From Bacillus sp. 1780r2a1 (lineage in GTDB: Bacteria > Bacillota > Bacilli > Bacillales > Bacillaceae_H), in NCBI GenBank assembly GCA_024134725.1, contig CP099863.1, positions 2,537,501 to 2,601,500 of the forward strand: a stretch of DNA of 64,000 nucleotides, given 5' to 3'. The notes under the pieces are model-generated. The model was given only the letters and a program-made list of their open reading frames with translations, was not told the origin of the DNA and ran no database searches. The translations under genes and the position numbers were made by a program. Positions 33,677-41,942 of this stretch are shown here, one piece after another (position 1 is the first letter of the stretch; each line of letters begins with the position of its first letter).

Positions 33677-36526
33677 ATGAATAATAAACACATGATGTAT
33701 GCAGTTTGTACAACTGCTGCTCTAAGCTCTTCGGCTCTTTTCTTTAATTTAGAAGCTGAAGCTGCTCAACCAGCGACTGTGAATGCCACATCATTAAACG
33801 TGCGTGCACTTCCAAGCACAAGTGGTGCAATCGTTGGCAAACTGTATAAAGGAAACACAATTAATGTATTAACAGAACAACAAGGATGGGCAAAAATCCA
33901 ACTTAACGGCAAAGACGCTTGGATATCAAGCGAATACATAGAGAAAAAAACATCATCCACTTCTCCCACAAATGTTGTCTCAAAACAAGCAACGGTTAAC
34001 GCGAGCTCTTTAAACGTTCGTTCTGCTGCTAGCACTTCCGCTTCCATCATTACCAACTTGCCTCGCAATGCGAAGGTTACCGTGATCAAAGAAAACGGCG
34101 AGTGGGCGCAGATTAAAACAAGCGATGGTAAAACTGGATGGGTTGCCGATCGATACTTACAAATGGGAGCTACTTCTTCTTCTGAAAGTGGCGGCACTTC
34201 CGTTTCCAAACAAGCAACGGTTAACGCGAGCTCTTTAAACGTTCGTTCTGCTGCTAGCACTTCCGCTTCCATCATTACCAACTTGCCTCGCAATGCGAAG
34301 GTTACCGTGATCAAAGAAAACGGCGAGTGGGCGCAGATTAAAACAAGCGATGGTAAAACTGGATGGGTTGCCGATCGATACTTACAAATGGGAGCTACTT
34401 CTTCTTCTGAAAGTGGCGGCACTTCCGTTTCCAAACAAGCAACGGTTAACGCGAGCTCTTTAAACGTTCGTTCTGCTGCTAGCACTTCCGCTTCCATCAT
34501 TACCAACTTGCCTCGCAATGCGAAGGTTACCGTGATCAAAGAAAACGGCGAGTGGGCGCAGATTAAAACAAGCGATGGTAAAACTGGATGGGTTGCCGAT
34601 CGATACTTACAAATGGGAGCTACTTCTTCTTCTGAAAGTGGCGGCACTTCCGTTTCCAAACAAGCAACGGTTAACGCGAGCTCTTTAAACGTTCGTTCTG
34701 CTGCTAGCACTTCCGCTTCCATCATTACCAACTTGCCTCGCAATGCGAAGGTTACCGTGATCAAAGAAAACGGCGAGTGGGCGCAGATTAAAACAAGCGA
34801 TGGTAAAACTGGATGGGTTGCCGATCGATACTTACAAATGGGAGCTACTTCTTCTTCTGAAAGTGGCGGCACTTCCGTTTCCAAACAAGCAACGGTTAAC
34901 GCGAGCTCTTTAAACGTTCGTTCTGCTGCTAGCACTTCTGCTTCCATCATTACCAACTTGCCTCGCAATGCGAAGGTTACCGTGATCAAAGAAAACGGCG
35001 AGTGGGCGCAGATTAAAACAAGCGATGGTAAAACTGGATGGGTGGCTAATCGATATTTACAGGTGAGTGCTACTACTCCTGAAAATGGCGGCACTTCCGT
35101 TTCTAAACAAGCAACCGTGAACGCCAGCTCTTTAAACGTTCGTTCTGCCGCTAGCACTTCTGCTTCCATCATTACCAACTTGCCGCGCAATGCGAAGGTT
35201 ACCGTGATCAAAGAAAACGGCGAGTGGGCGCAGATTAAAACAAGCGATGGTAAAACTGGATGGGTGGCTAATCGATATTTACAGGTGAGTGCTACTACTC
35301 CTGAAAATGGCGGCACTTCCGTTTCTAAACAAGCAACCGTGAACGCCAGCTCTTTAAACGTTCGTTCTGCCGCTAGCACTTCCGCTTCCATCGTTACCAA
35401 CTTGCCGCGCAATGCGAAGGTTACGGTAATAAAAGAAAACGGCGAGTGGGCGCAGATCAAAACAAGCGATGGTAAAACTGGATGGGTGGCTAATCGATAT
35501 TTGCAGGTGAGTGCTACTACTCCTGAAAATGGCGGCACTTCCGTTTCTAAACAAGCAACCGTGAACGCCAGCTCTTTAAACGTTCGTTCTGCCGCTAGCA
35601 CTTCCGCTTCCATCGTTACCAACTTGCCGCGCAATGCGAAGGTTACGGTAATAAAAGAAAACGGTGAGTGGGCGCAGATCAAAACAAGCGATGGTAAAAC
35701 TGGATGGGTTGCCAATCGATATTTACAAGTAGGATCCAATCAGCCGGAAACAAACCAACCAACTGAAAAAATTACGATTACGAAAGCTGCTAACTTACGT
35801 ACACAGCCAAGTTTAAGTGCAAGCATTCTCCGCGTAGCACAAGCTGGGGAATCATTTAATAAAGTAACTGAGTCAAATGGTTGGGTTCAAATTCAATATT
35901 CTAGTTCTCAAACAGCTTGGGTATCAAAAGGACTAACGAGTACTGAAGCACCTTCAACACCAGGTGAAGTGACAAACCCAACTTCCGGTTTAGAAAAGAA
36001 GCTAATTGTTATTGACCCAGGTCATGGTGGTCATGATCCAGGAGCCGTTGGTCAAGACGAGCTTGAAAAAAACTTAGCACTAAGAACAGCTAAACTGGTA
36101 GCAGCACAAGTTGAAAGCGCAGGAGGTACTGTTTTATTTACTCGTTCTGATGATACCTTCATTTCTTTAGATGGGCGAACGCAAATCAGCAACGCAAGCG
36201 AAGCTGATGCATTCGTTAGCATCCACTATAATGCAGGAAGTTCATCTGCTACTGGTATTGAAACCTATTACTATTCGGCCCGTGATCAAGAACTTGCAAA
36301 ATACATTCAAGAGAGTATGGTACAACATACAAATATGAGAGATCGTGGTGCACACCAAGCTAATTTCTATGTTTTAAAACATAATAACAAGCGCTCTGTT
36401 CTCGTTGAACTTGGGTTTGTATCGAACCCAACTGAAGAAGACCGCATTGCAACTGAACAATATCAGCAACAAGTTTCTCGCGGTATTGCAGAAGGTATTG
36501 CACGTTATTTCGCAGCGACTAAATAA
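33677..36526 (+). CDS. N-acetylmuramoyl-L-alanine amidase with ten SH3b domains
   Basis: A 949-residue secreted cell-wall amidase. A signal peptide (cleavage after LEAEA near 31) is followed by a divergent SH3b domain (about 34-95). Eight nearly identical SH3b units of 74-75 residues come next (about 103-690; each with VNASSLNVRSAAS and GWVA.RYLQ), then a tenth divergent SH3b (about 695-755). The C-terminal Amidase_3 domain (about 775-947) has zinc ligands in DPGHGGHDPGA, the Glu in DELEKNLAL, SIHYNA, and the catalytic Glu in LVELGFVSN. SH3b repeats bind the wall. Repeat number probably varies among strains. Confidence 0.93.
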   Translation: MNNKHMMYAVCTTAALSSSALFFNLEAEAAQPATVNATSLNVRALPSTSGAIVGKLYKGNTINVLTEQQGWAKIQLNGKDAWISSEYIEKKTSSTSPTNVVSKQATVNASSLNVRSAASTSASIITNLPRNAKVTVIKENGEWAQIKTSDGKTGWVADRYLQMGATSSSESGGTSVSKQATVNASSLNVRSAASTSASIITNLPRNAKVTVIKENGEWAQIKTSDGKTGWVADRYLQMGATSSSESGGTSVSKQATVNASSLNVRSAASTSASIITNLPRNAKVTVIKENGEWAQIKTSDGKTGWVADRYLQMGATSSSESGGTSVSKQATVNASSLNVRSAASTSASIITNLPRNAKVTVIKENGEWAQIKTSDGKTGWVADRYLQMGATSSSESGGTSVSKQATVNASSLNVRSAASTSASIITNLPRNAKVTVIKENGEWAQIKTSDGKTGWVANRYLQVSATTPENGGTSVSKQATVNASSLNVRSAASTSASIITNLPRNAKVTVIKENGEWAQIKTSDGKTGWVANRYLQVSATTPENGGTSVSKQATVNASSLNVRSAASTSASIVTNLPRNAKVTVIKENGEWAQIKTSDGKTGWVANRYLQVSATTPENGGTSVSKQATVNASSLNVRSAASTSASIVTNLPRNAKVTVIKENGEWAQIKTSDGKTGWVANRYLQVGSNQPETNQPTEKITITKAANLRTQPSLSASILRVAQAGESFNKVTESNGWVQIQYSSSQTAWVSKGLTSTEAPSTPGEVTNPTSGLEKKLIVIDPGHGGHDPGAVGQDELEKNLALRTAKLVAAQVESAGGTVLFTRSDDTFISLDGRTQISNASEADAFVSIHYNAGSSSATGIETYYYSARDQELAKYIQESMVQHTNMRDRGAHQANFYVLKHNNKRSVLVELGFVSNPTEEDRIATEQYQQQVSRGIAEGIARYFAATK
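33991..35735 (+). repeat. Tandem coding repeat, eight units of 225 or 222 bp
   Basis: Units start at 33991, 34216, 34441, 34666, 34891, 35113, 35335 and 35557. Units 1-4 look identical over 225 bp. Unit 5 switches to the VANRYLQVS ending, and units 5-7 have 222-bp periods. Identity at synonymous sites shows very recent expansion or ongoing homogenisation. Units 7-8 share a SIVTN variant, so at least two expansion steps occurred. Confidence 0.95.
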
Positions 36527-36557
36527 AAAAAACTCTCCTATAAGGGAGAGTTTTTTT
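36526..36557. terminator. Bidirectional terminator
   Basis: The arms AAAACTCTCC and GGAGAGTTTT, with flanking A and T runs, separate the amidase and the convergent S14 gene. Confidence 0.8.
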
Positions 36558-36825
36558 ACCAACTAGCTTTTTTCACACCAGGAACTTGCCCTTTATAAGC
36601 TAACTCTCGAAATGTAATTCGAGACATTCCGAATTGGCGTAAATACCCTCTCGGTCTTCCTGTTACACGGCAACGATTCTTTAAACGAGTCGGCGATGAA
36701 TCACGTGGTAATTTTTGTAATGCTTCATAGTCTCTTTTTTCTTTTAGTTCTTGTCGAAGAAGTGCATATTTTTCTACCATCTGTTGACGTTTATGTTCTT
36801 TTACAACTTTTGATTTTTTAGCCAA
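36556..36825 (-). CDS. rpsN2: 30S ribosomal protein S14, zinc-independent paralogue
   Basis: An 89-residue S14 of the long, zinc-free (C-minus) type. It starts [14 protein letters not shown] and ends with [26 protein letters not shown]. The CxxC pairs of the primary zinc-ribbon S14 are absent. Under zinc starvation this version replaces zinc-bound S14 in ribosomes. The start is TTG 36825 behind AAAGGATG. A near-perfect Zur box lies 30 bp upstream, consistent with YhzA/RpsN2 regulation in Bacilli. Confidence 0.93.
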   Translation of the reverse strand: MAKKSKVVKEHKRQQMVEKYALLRQELKEKRDYEALQKLPRDSSPTRLKNRCRVTGRPRGYLRQFGMSRITFRELAYKGQVPGVKKASW

Positions 36826-36854
36826 TGAATATTCATCCTTTCACACTTTTAGTT

Positions 36855-36875
36855 AAATAGTAATAATTACGATTT
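36855..36875 (-). promoter_or_regulatory. Zur box of rpsN2
   Basis: AAATAGTAAT-A-ATTACGATTT differs at one base from the Bacillus Zur palindrome AAATCGTAAT-N-ATTACGATTT. Its position right upstream of the zinc-free S14 gene makes zinc-dependent repression very likely. Confidence 0.85.
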
Positions 36876-37061
36876 TCATTTTGCATTTTATGAGCAGTTT
36901 TAATATTAAAACATAGATAAAGGTTGAACGCAAGCACAAAAGCTTATTATTTTATCAAAATAGCATTTGAAATTTTTACCATTTTTTAGGTATTGTTTAT
37001 AGATAAAGAAAACATTTCAATAATATTACAGTTCATTTACATCTCGATAACTTCGCTTTTA

Positions 37062-37084
37062 TTTGTCGAATTGTAGTATATAAT
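37062..37084 (+). promoter_or_regulatory. abrB promoter with Spo0A box
   Basis: TTTGTCGAA (37062-37070) is a full Spo0A box and lies just upstream of a TATAAT -10 element (37079-37084), about 50 bp before the AbrB gene. The -35 region is weak. Spo0A repression of abrB is established in B. subtilis. The remaining 36876-37061 stretch is AT-rich without visible features. Confidence 0.55.
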
Positions 37085-37135
37085 CATTTGTAGAAATTCC
37101 AAAAATAATATTTCTAAAGTAAAGGTGATTAAAAC

Positions 37136-37411
37136 ATGAAATCGACTGGTATTGTAAGAAAAGTTGACGATTTAGGTCGTATTGTAATTCCTAAAGAACT
37201 ACGACGTGTACTTGAAATAGATGTAAAAGATCCTGTAGAAATTTTTGTAGAAACTGATCGCATTATTCTAAAGAAATATGAGCCTAATGGAGCTTGTGCA
37301 GTTACAGGAGAAGTAGCATCTGACAACGTAACGCTTGCTGATGGAAAACTAACATTAAGCCGTGAAGGCATGGAACGTTTACTAGAAGAGTTAAAACAAC
37401 ATAACATTTAA
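37136..37411 (+). CDS. abrB: AbrB-family transition-state regulator
   Basis: A 91-residue protein with the N-terminal SpoVT/AbrB swapped-hairpin DNA-binding domain (STGIVRKVDDLGRIVIPKEL). A C-terminal multimerisation region follows, with CAVTGEVASDNVTLADGKL and LSREGMERLLEEL, as in AbrB and Abh. AbrB represses post-exponential genes. ATG 37136 follows AAAGGTG. The upstream Spo0A box supports AbrB itself, but Abh or another paralogue is possible. Confidence 0.85.
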   Translation: MKSTGIVRKVDDLGRIVIPKELRRVLEIDVKDPVEIFVETDRIILKKYEPNGACAVTGEVASDNVTLADGKLTLSREGMERLLEELKQHNI

Positions 37412-37419
37412 TTAATTTG

Positions 37420-37451
37420 AAAGGGAATCGCTAAGTAGCGATTCCCTTTTT
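37420..37451. terminator. Bidirectional terminator
   Basis: The arms AAAGGGAATCGCTA and TAGCGATTCCCTTT lie between the convergent abrB and NSS transporter genes. Confidence 0.82.
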
Positions 37452-37461
37452 ACTTACTATT

Positions 37462-38802
37462 TTATAATATGCCAAACGTATGCAAATACACAATAATAAT
37501 AACAATTGGAATAATGTAACGAAGTAAAATCATCCAAGCTTTAAACAAATGCTGCGCTGTTCTGGAGCCCGATGTAAACTCTTCATATACCGCTTTTTTA
37601 TCCATGCGATATGAAACAAAAAATGAGATTAACAGAGCACCAAATGGCATTAAGATGTTAAGGGTTAAATAATCAAGCGCATCGAATAATATTTTGCCAC
37701 CAAACGTTATATCTGATAAAACACCAAAAGATAGAGCTGAAGGAACTCCAACAATAAAGATTAAAATCCCCATAACCCAAGACGCCTTCGTTCGCTTATC
37801 ACTTTTACCTTTTGTTACTGCTGCTACAATTGTTTCAAGTAAAGAAAATGCAGATGTTAATGTAGCAAACAAGAATAGCGCTAGAAAGATTGTTAAAAAC
37901 AAGCCACCAAACGGGATTTGTTCAAATACAGCTGGTAATACGTTAAATAGTAATCCCGGCCCTGCTGTGGGCTCCAATCCAATTGAAAACACAGCTGGAA
38001 AAATTGCTAGCCCTGCAAAAATTGAAACTAAGATGTTTAGTCCTACAATCATTCCACCTGAACGTTGCAGGCTTTCCTCTTTACTTAAGTACGAACTATA
38101 TGTGACCATGATTGAAATTCCGATACTAATAGCAAAGAAAGATTGACCCATAGCATATAAAATGCTTTCAGATGTTAGCTTTGTAAAATCAGGATTTAAG
38201 AAAAATGCTACACCTTCCATCGCGCCATCTAATGTTAATGAACGAATAATTAATGCAATAAATAAAATAAATAGTGCTGGAAACATGTATTTGTTTGCTT
38301 TTTCAATTCCATTTTGAACACCTTTAGCAACGACTATAATCGTAATAATCATGAAGATTAATTGTCCTATGACAGGTGAAAAAGAGCTGGAAATTGTATT
38401 GTTAAATAAGGCTGCGTAATCATCTGTTGAACCTACTAATTGATTTGTAACGCTTCTGTATAGATATAGTACAATCCAACCACCAACAACGCTATAAAAT
38501 GATAAAATGATGAAACTTGTAATAACTCCTAGACGCCCTATCCATACCCAAGCCGTTCCTGGAGCAATTTTTTCATATGCGGAAATAGCATCTTTTTGTG
38601 TGCTGCGTCCAATAACAAATTCAGCTAATAGTAAAGGCAAACCAATTAATAACGTAAAAAGTAAAAAAATTAATAAAAACGCGCCTCCTCCACTTGTTCC
38701 TGCAACATATGGAAACTTCCAAATCGCTCCGATTCCAACTGCTGAACCTGCTGCTGCCATGATAAAACCTAACTTTGATGTCCATTGATTTGTTTGATTC
38801 AT
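37462..38802 (-). CDS. Sodium-dependent amino-acid symporter, NSS family, T-box controlled
   Basis: A 446-residue NSS carrier with about 11 helices, closely similar to the product at 9961 (shared [17 protein letters not shown] in helix 1 and the [11 protein letters not shown] loop). Its leader is a T-box, so the carrier should respond to uncharged tRNA of one amino acid, very likely its own substrate. The start is ATG 38802 behind AAAGGA. No small partner gene follows, unlike the paralogue. Confidence 0.9.
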   Translation of the reverse strand: MNQTNQWTSKLGFIMAAAGSAVGIGAIWKFPYVAGTSGGGAFLLIFLLFTLLIGLPLLLAEFVIGRSTQKDAISAYEKIAPGTAWVWIGRLGVITSFIILSFYSVVGGWIVLYLYRSVTNQLVGSTDDYAALFNNTISSSFSPVIGQLIFMIITIIVVAKGVQNGIEKANKYMFPALFILFIALIIRSLTLDGAMEGVAFFLNPDFTKLTSESILYAMGQSFFAISIGISIMVTYSSYLSKEESLQRSGGMIVGLNILVSIFAGLAIFPAVFSIGLEPTAGPGLLFNVLPAVFEQIPFGGLFLTIFLALFLFATLTSAFSLLETIVAAVTKGKSDKRTKASWVMGILIFIVGVPSALSFGVLSDITFGGKILFDALDYLTLNILMPFGALLISFFVSYRMDKKAVYEEFTSGSRTAQHLFKAWMILLRYIIPIVIIIVYLHTFGIL

Positions 38803-38835
38803 CTTGATGTTCCTTTCTTTCTAAATTTCTTCAAT

Positions 38836-39110
38836 AAAAAAAGCTGGCCTAACGTCTCTTTACAATAAGAGACGTTAGGCCAGCTGACCTCCGCGGTACC
38901 ACTCTTTTTGATATTAATCCATCGATTAACATCCACTTTACTTGTACACCATGTACAAACCTTATAACGGAGGTTATACGTTAAGATATAGTAAGAAGCA
39001 AATTCTGTTCCATCTTAAGGGCTCCTGGGCGAGTTCAAGGTCATATTATACTGCTTCACACCAACCAACAGCTCTCTGTGATAATTAGATCCTTTACTAC
39101 TCCCAATCAA
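38836..39110 (-). promoter_or_regulatory. T-box riboswitch with terminator upstream of the NSS gene
   Basis: Minus-strand order: AGTAGTAAAGG, AGAGAG (GA motif, 39072-39077), GGTTGGTGTGAAGC (stem I apical region), the specifier region GGAACAGAATTTGC, a CCGTTAT element, the T-box core GAGTGGTACCGCGGA (38889-38904), then a terminator with arms AGCTGGCCTAACGTCTC and its complement plus T-run (38836-38885). The specifier codon is ambiguous by eye (TTT or AGA by different pairings), so the amino acid is left open. Confidence 0.93.
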
Positions 39111-39322
39111 CGCAAAATATCTATTAAAGAATTTAGTCAATTTATTTCGAAAATTTATAATATACGTATCATAAGTCTTTTTTTTTAGAGTGTCAACCAT
39201 TTTTTTATTTATTTTTCTATTTTTCTACAAGATTCGTCATTTTATGCATATGTTTTTGCCTTATCTAATCATGATGGTATACTGGTTATGTAGTAAGAAT
39301 TTACATATTAGGAGTGGTAATA

Positions 39323-39787
39323 ATGTCTGCGTCTCAGCGCCTTTTACATCATTTTTTAGCTCATCGTAACGTAACAAATATGTTGATTGATAAAATTGAA
39401 GAACACCATTATGATTATCAACCAACACCGACATCTATGTCAGCATATAAGCTCACTACACATATGCTTACTTCTTTTTATACATTTGCCAAAATAGCAC
39501 AAGAAGGCAATCTTACCCCTTTAGAAGAAAAGCATAATATTGAACAGAAAAACTTATCAGAATTAGCTTCTCATTATACTGAAAAAACAAAAGAAATCTT
39601 AGCTTCTTTAACAGATGATCAGTTAAACCGCATTATTGATACTTCTGCGGTATTCGGTCAAAAAATGCCTGCAAGCCAATTAGTGTCAATGGCAATTGAT
39701 CATGAAATTCATCACAAAGGTAACTTGTTTGTATATGTTCGAGAAATGGGACACACAGACCTACCTCTATTTGTAAAGTGGGGATAA
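39323..39787 (+). CDS. DinB-family protein
   Basis: A 154-residue four-helix-bundle protein of the DinB/YfiT superfamily. The three metal-ligand histidines are probably in KLTTHMLTSF and DHEIHHKGN. Family members are metal-dependent thiol (often bacillithiol) transferases or are damage-induced proteins of unknown function. ATG 39323 follows AGGAGTGG; GTG 39314 lies in that site. A strong terminator follows. Confidence 0.82.
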   Translation: MSASQRLLHHFLAHRNVTNMLIDKIEEHHYDYQPTPTSMSAYKLTTHMLTSFYTFAKIAQEGNLTPLEEKHNIEQKNLSELASHYTEKTKEILASLTDDQLNRIIDTSAVFGQKMPASQLVSMAIDHEIHHKGNLFVYVREMGHTDLPLFVKWG

Positions 39788-39793
39788 TTCAGC

Positions 39794-39830
39794 AGCGTAA
39801 TTGACTAACAGTCAATTACGCTCTTTTTTT
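39794..39830 (+). terminator. Terminator of the DinB gene
   Basis: The perfect arms GCGTAATTGACT and AGTCAATTACGC are followed by TCTTTTTTT. Confidence 0.88.
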
Positions 39831-39996
39831 AAAAAAGAACGGCTTGTAAATAAAGATAGAAGGTCCGTTCTATTTTGTCAGAATTATGATATAATTTTAC
39901 TAATCAATCAATTGTTCCTTGCGTATCTTTCTCCTTAAGCTGTATTGATTGAACGACATGTTCTCTAACTACCTTTAATAAGGAGGCAGTATCAAT

Positions 39997-40740
39997 ATGA
40001 ACCGGACACTTTCACAGTCTTCGTTTATTTCGTCTTTTGGTGGAAATGTAATGAACGTTCTCTCTCCTCAAGCTGGTGAAAACATCTTAGAAATCGGCTC
40101 AGGTAACGGATACATGGCAAATCAGCTTAGTTCTCTAGGTGTGAACATAACAGGTATTGATTCGTCTGAAAATATGGTTGAGCAGTCACAGCATCATTAC
40201 CCTCACCTTCAATTTATGCACGTCAATGCACTTGATTTAGACTATGAAGATCAGTTTGATGCTGTGTTTTCCCAAAACACGCTTCACCTTATTCACCCTC
40301 CTAGTGTTGTTATTAAGAATATTTATCGTGCACTTAGACTGCAAGGACGTTTTGTGACAGAATTTAATGGTAAAAACCATCTCTATCCTGTTTTTAACGA
40401 AGTAATGCGACAGCTTGCTGTTTTCAATATTATTTCATCTGATTTTTCTCTCCCTTTTTATTTTCCCAGTATTGGAGAATACACTTCCTTGCTTGAGCAG
40501 CATGAATTTCATGTTCAAAGCGCTATTTATTTTACACACCCTCTCGTTTTGCAGCACGAAGATGGCCTTCGTAACTGGCTTGATACACATGCATCATCTC
40601 TTTTCAAGAATATAACAGCTGAAACAAAACAGATTATCTTCAATAGAGTTGAAGATAGGTTACAAGAAACATTTTTTAAACACGATGAATGGTACTTGCC
40701 GGCAGCCTCTATTCGCGTACAGGCTGTAAAAATAAGCTAA
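39997..40740 (+). CDS. Class I SAM-dependent methyltransferase
   Basis: A 247-residue methyltransferase. Motif I is ILEIGSGNGYMANQL (about 30-44), the acidic residue after strand 2 is in GIDSSENMV, and motif post-I is DAVFSQNTLHLI. The substrate is unknown; it resembles UbiE/trans-aconitate-type small-molecule methyltransferases (about 250 residues). ATG 39997 follows AAGGAGG. Single gene with a terminator. Confidence 0.82.
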   Translation: MNRTLSQSSFISSFGGNVMNVLSPQAGENILEIGSGNGYMANQLSSLGVNITGIDSSENMVEQSQHHYPHLQFMHVNALDLDYEDQFDAVFSQNTLHLIHPPSVVIKNIYRALRLQGRFVTEFNGKNHLYPVFNEVMRQLAVFNIISSDFSLPFYFPSIGEYTSLLEQHEFHVQSAIYFTHPLVLQHEDGLRNWLDTHASSLFKNITAETKQIIFNRVEDRLQETFFKHDEWYLPAASIRVQAVKIS

Positions 40741-40755
40741 TGTTTCAAACAAGCC

Positions 40756-40789
40756 AAAAAGCCATGTGGTATTTCACCACATGGCTTTT
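40756..40789. terminator. Bidirectional terminator
   Basis: The perfect arms AAAAGCCATGTGGT and ACCACATGGCTTTT lie between convergent genes. Confidence 0.85.
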
Positions 40790-40804
40790 AGAGCGACAAA
40801 GACA

Positions 40805-41470
40805 TTATTTAAAGTGAAGCATATACCCTTTGCCTCGTACTACCTGAATATCAAGCGTTTTTCCTATTTTTTTACGAACTCGGTACATCAAAGAATTAAG
40901 CTCTTCTGGATTAACAAATACATCATTTGTTTCCATCACTCGTTCTGGCCATACTTGTTTTTTGAGCATTTCTTTTGAAACGAAGCTATCGTGCTGTTGA
41001 AGCAAATACGATAAACACGCATATTCCTTCTCTGATAATACATATACTTCATCTTTCACTTTAATCTTTTGAAGTACGGGATCAAGCTCGTATTGCTTAG
41101 GTGTATGAATTTCATTTAATAGTGGACCTAAATCTAATGTTGCATCCATATCTTGGCTAATAAATGTTAAGACAGCTGTATCATTTGCAATCGATATTTG
41201 ATCCTGGTGCTGAAGTGTATATGAGTGAGTCGGAATAAGCTGTTGTCCATTTATTTGTGTACCATGTTTGCTATTTAAATCAATAAGCTGATAGTTGTTT
41301 TCAGTAGTAATAATTTCAAAGTGCTTGCGAGAGATGTATGCGCTTTGAAACGCTAAATCAGGCAACCATCCATCTCCTTTTCGTCCAACTACAATAGTAG
41401 ATTGTTCAAGAGGGACAGACGTTCCATTTACAAACGGAGCACCATGCTGAATAATGAGTGTACCATTCAT
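40805..41470 (-). CDS. FHA-domain winged-helix (OmpR/PhoB-type) regulator
   Basis: A 221-residue fusion. The N-terminal FHA domain (about 20-100) has VVGRKGDG, the phosphothreonine-binding YISRKHFEI, and LNSKHGTQING. The C-terminal OmpR/PhoB-type winged helix (about 125-221) includes LSEKEYACLSYLLQQ and ends VRGKGYMLHF. It should bind DNA in response to a Ser/Thr-kinase phosphopeptide. No kinase or phosphatase gene lies nearby. ATG 41470 follows AAGAGGTGATG; the upstream ATG 41476 and GTG 41479 overlap that site. Confidence 0.85.
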   Translation of the reverse strand: MNGTLIIQHGAPFVNGTSVPLEQSTIVVGRKGDGWLPDLAFQSAYISRKHFEIITTENNYQLIDLNSKHGTQINGQQLIPTHSYTLQHQDQISIANDTAVLTFISQDMDATLDLGPLLNEIHTPKQYELDPVLQKIKVKDEVYVLSEKEYACLSYLLQQHDSFVSKEMLKKQVWPERVMETNDVFVNPEELNSLMYRVRKKIGKTLDIQVVRGKGYMLHFK

Positions 41471-41763
41471 CTGCATCACCTCTTTTTTTAGAATTTTCTT
41501 TATTTTGTTATGTAATTATGATTATCGTATTTATTGCGATTGTATGTTACTTTCGATACTATCAACTTATCCACTCTTTTTATAATATATGTTCAATTTG
41601 TACAAGTAAATAATTTCAGCAAAGTTTAAGTGGATAGTCATAATTAAACTCAGTAATTAAATTACAGTGTATTTTTGATAAACAATAATTAGTTATTTTG
41701 GCATATGTATATGTGATTACCTTCACAAATCTTATCTCTAAGCAAGTTACTGGAGGAAACGAA

Positions 41764-41907
41764 ATGAACCGTGTAGCACAAGAAAAAGAAATTAAAGCCA
41801 TTAAAAGACGTGTTGCTGTTGTACTACTAATTATGGGATCGTTTTTATTAACCGGCATAAGCTATGGAATTTATTCTATTATGATGCTGAACCTACATAT
41901 ATGGTGA
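41764..41907 (+). CDS. 47-residue membrane microprotein
   Basis: ATG 41764, behind ACTGGAGG, starts a protein with a basic N-terminal helix (AQEKEIKAIKRRVA) and one membrane helix (about 19-42, VVLLIMGSFLLTGISYGIYSI). A strong terminator with arms AAAGACATAC and GTATGTCTTT follows. I do not recognise the family. The 293 bp upstream are AT-rich and hold no visible gene. Confidence 0.7.
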   Translation: MNRVAQEKEIKAIKRRVAVVLLIMGSFLLTGISYGIYSIMMLNLHIW

Positions 41908-41910
41908 TGT

Positions 41911-41942
41911 AAAAAAAGACATACTGAGTATGTCTTTTTTTA
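41911..41942. terminator. Bidirectional terminator
   Basis: The arms AAAAAGACATAC and GTATGTCTTTTT separate the microprotein and cobT genes. Confidence 0.8.

Noticed and set aside
33766-35739. A 657-codon open frame on the minus strand inside the amidase gene.
   Set aside because: It is the antisense shadow of the SH3b DNA repeats. Repetition copies the same stop-free antisense stretch, there is no ribosome binding site, and the sense strand encodes a convincing amidase.
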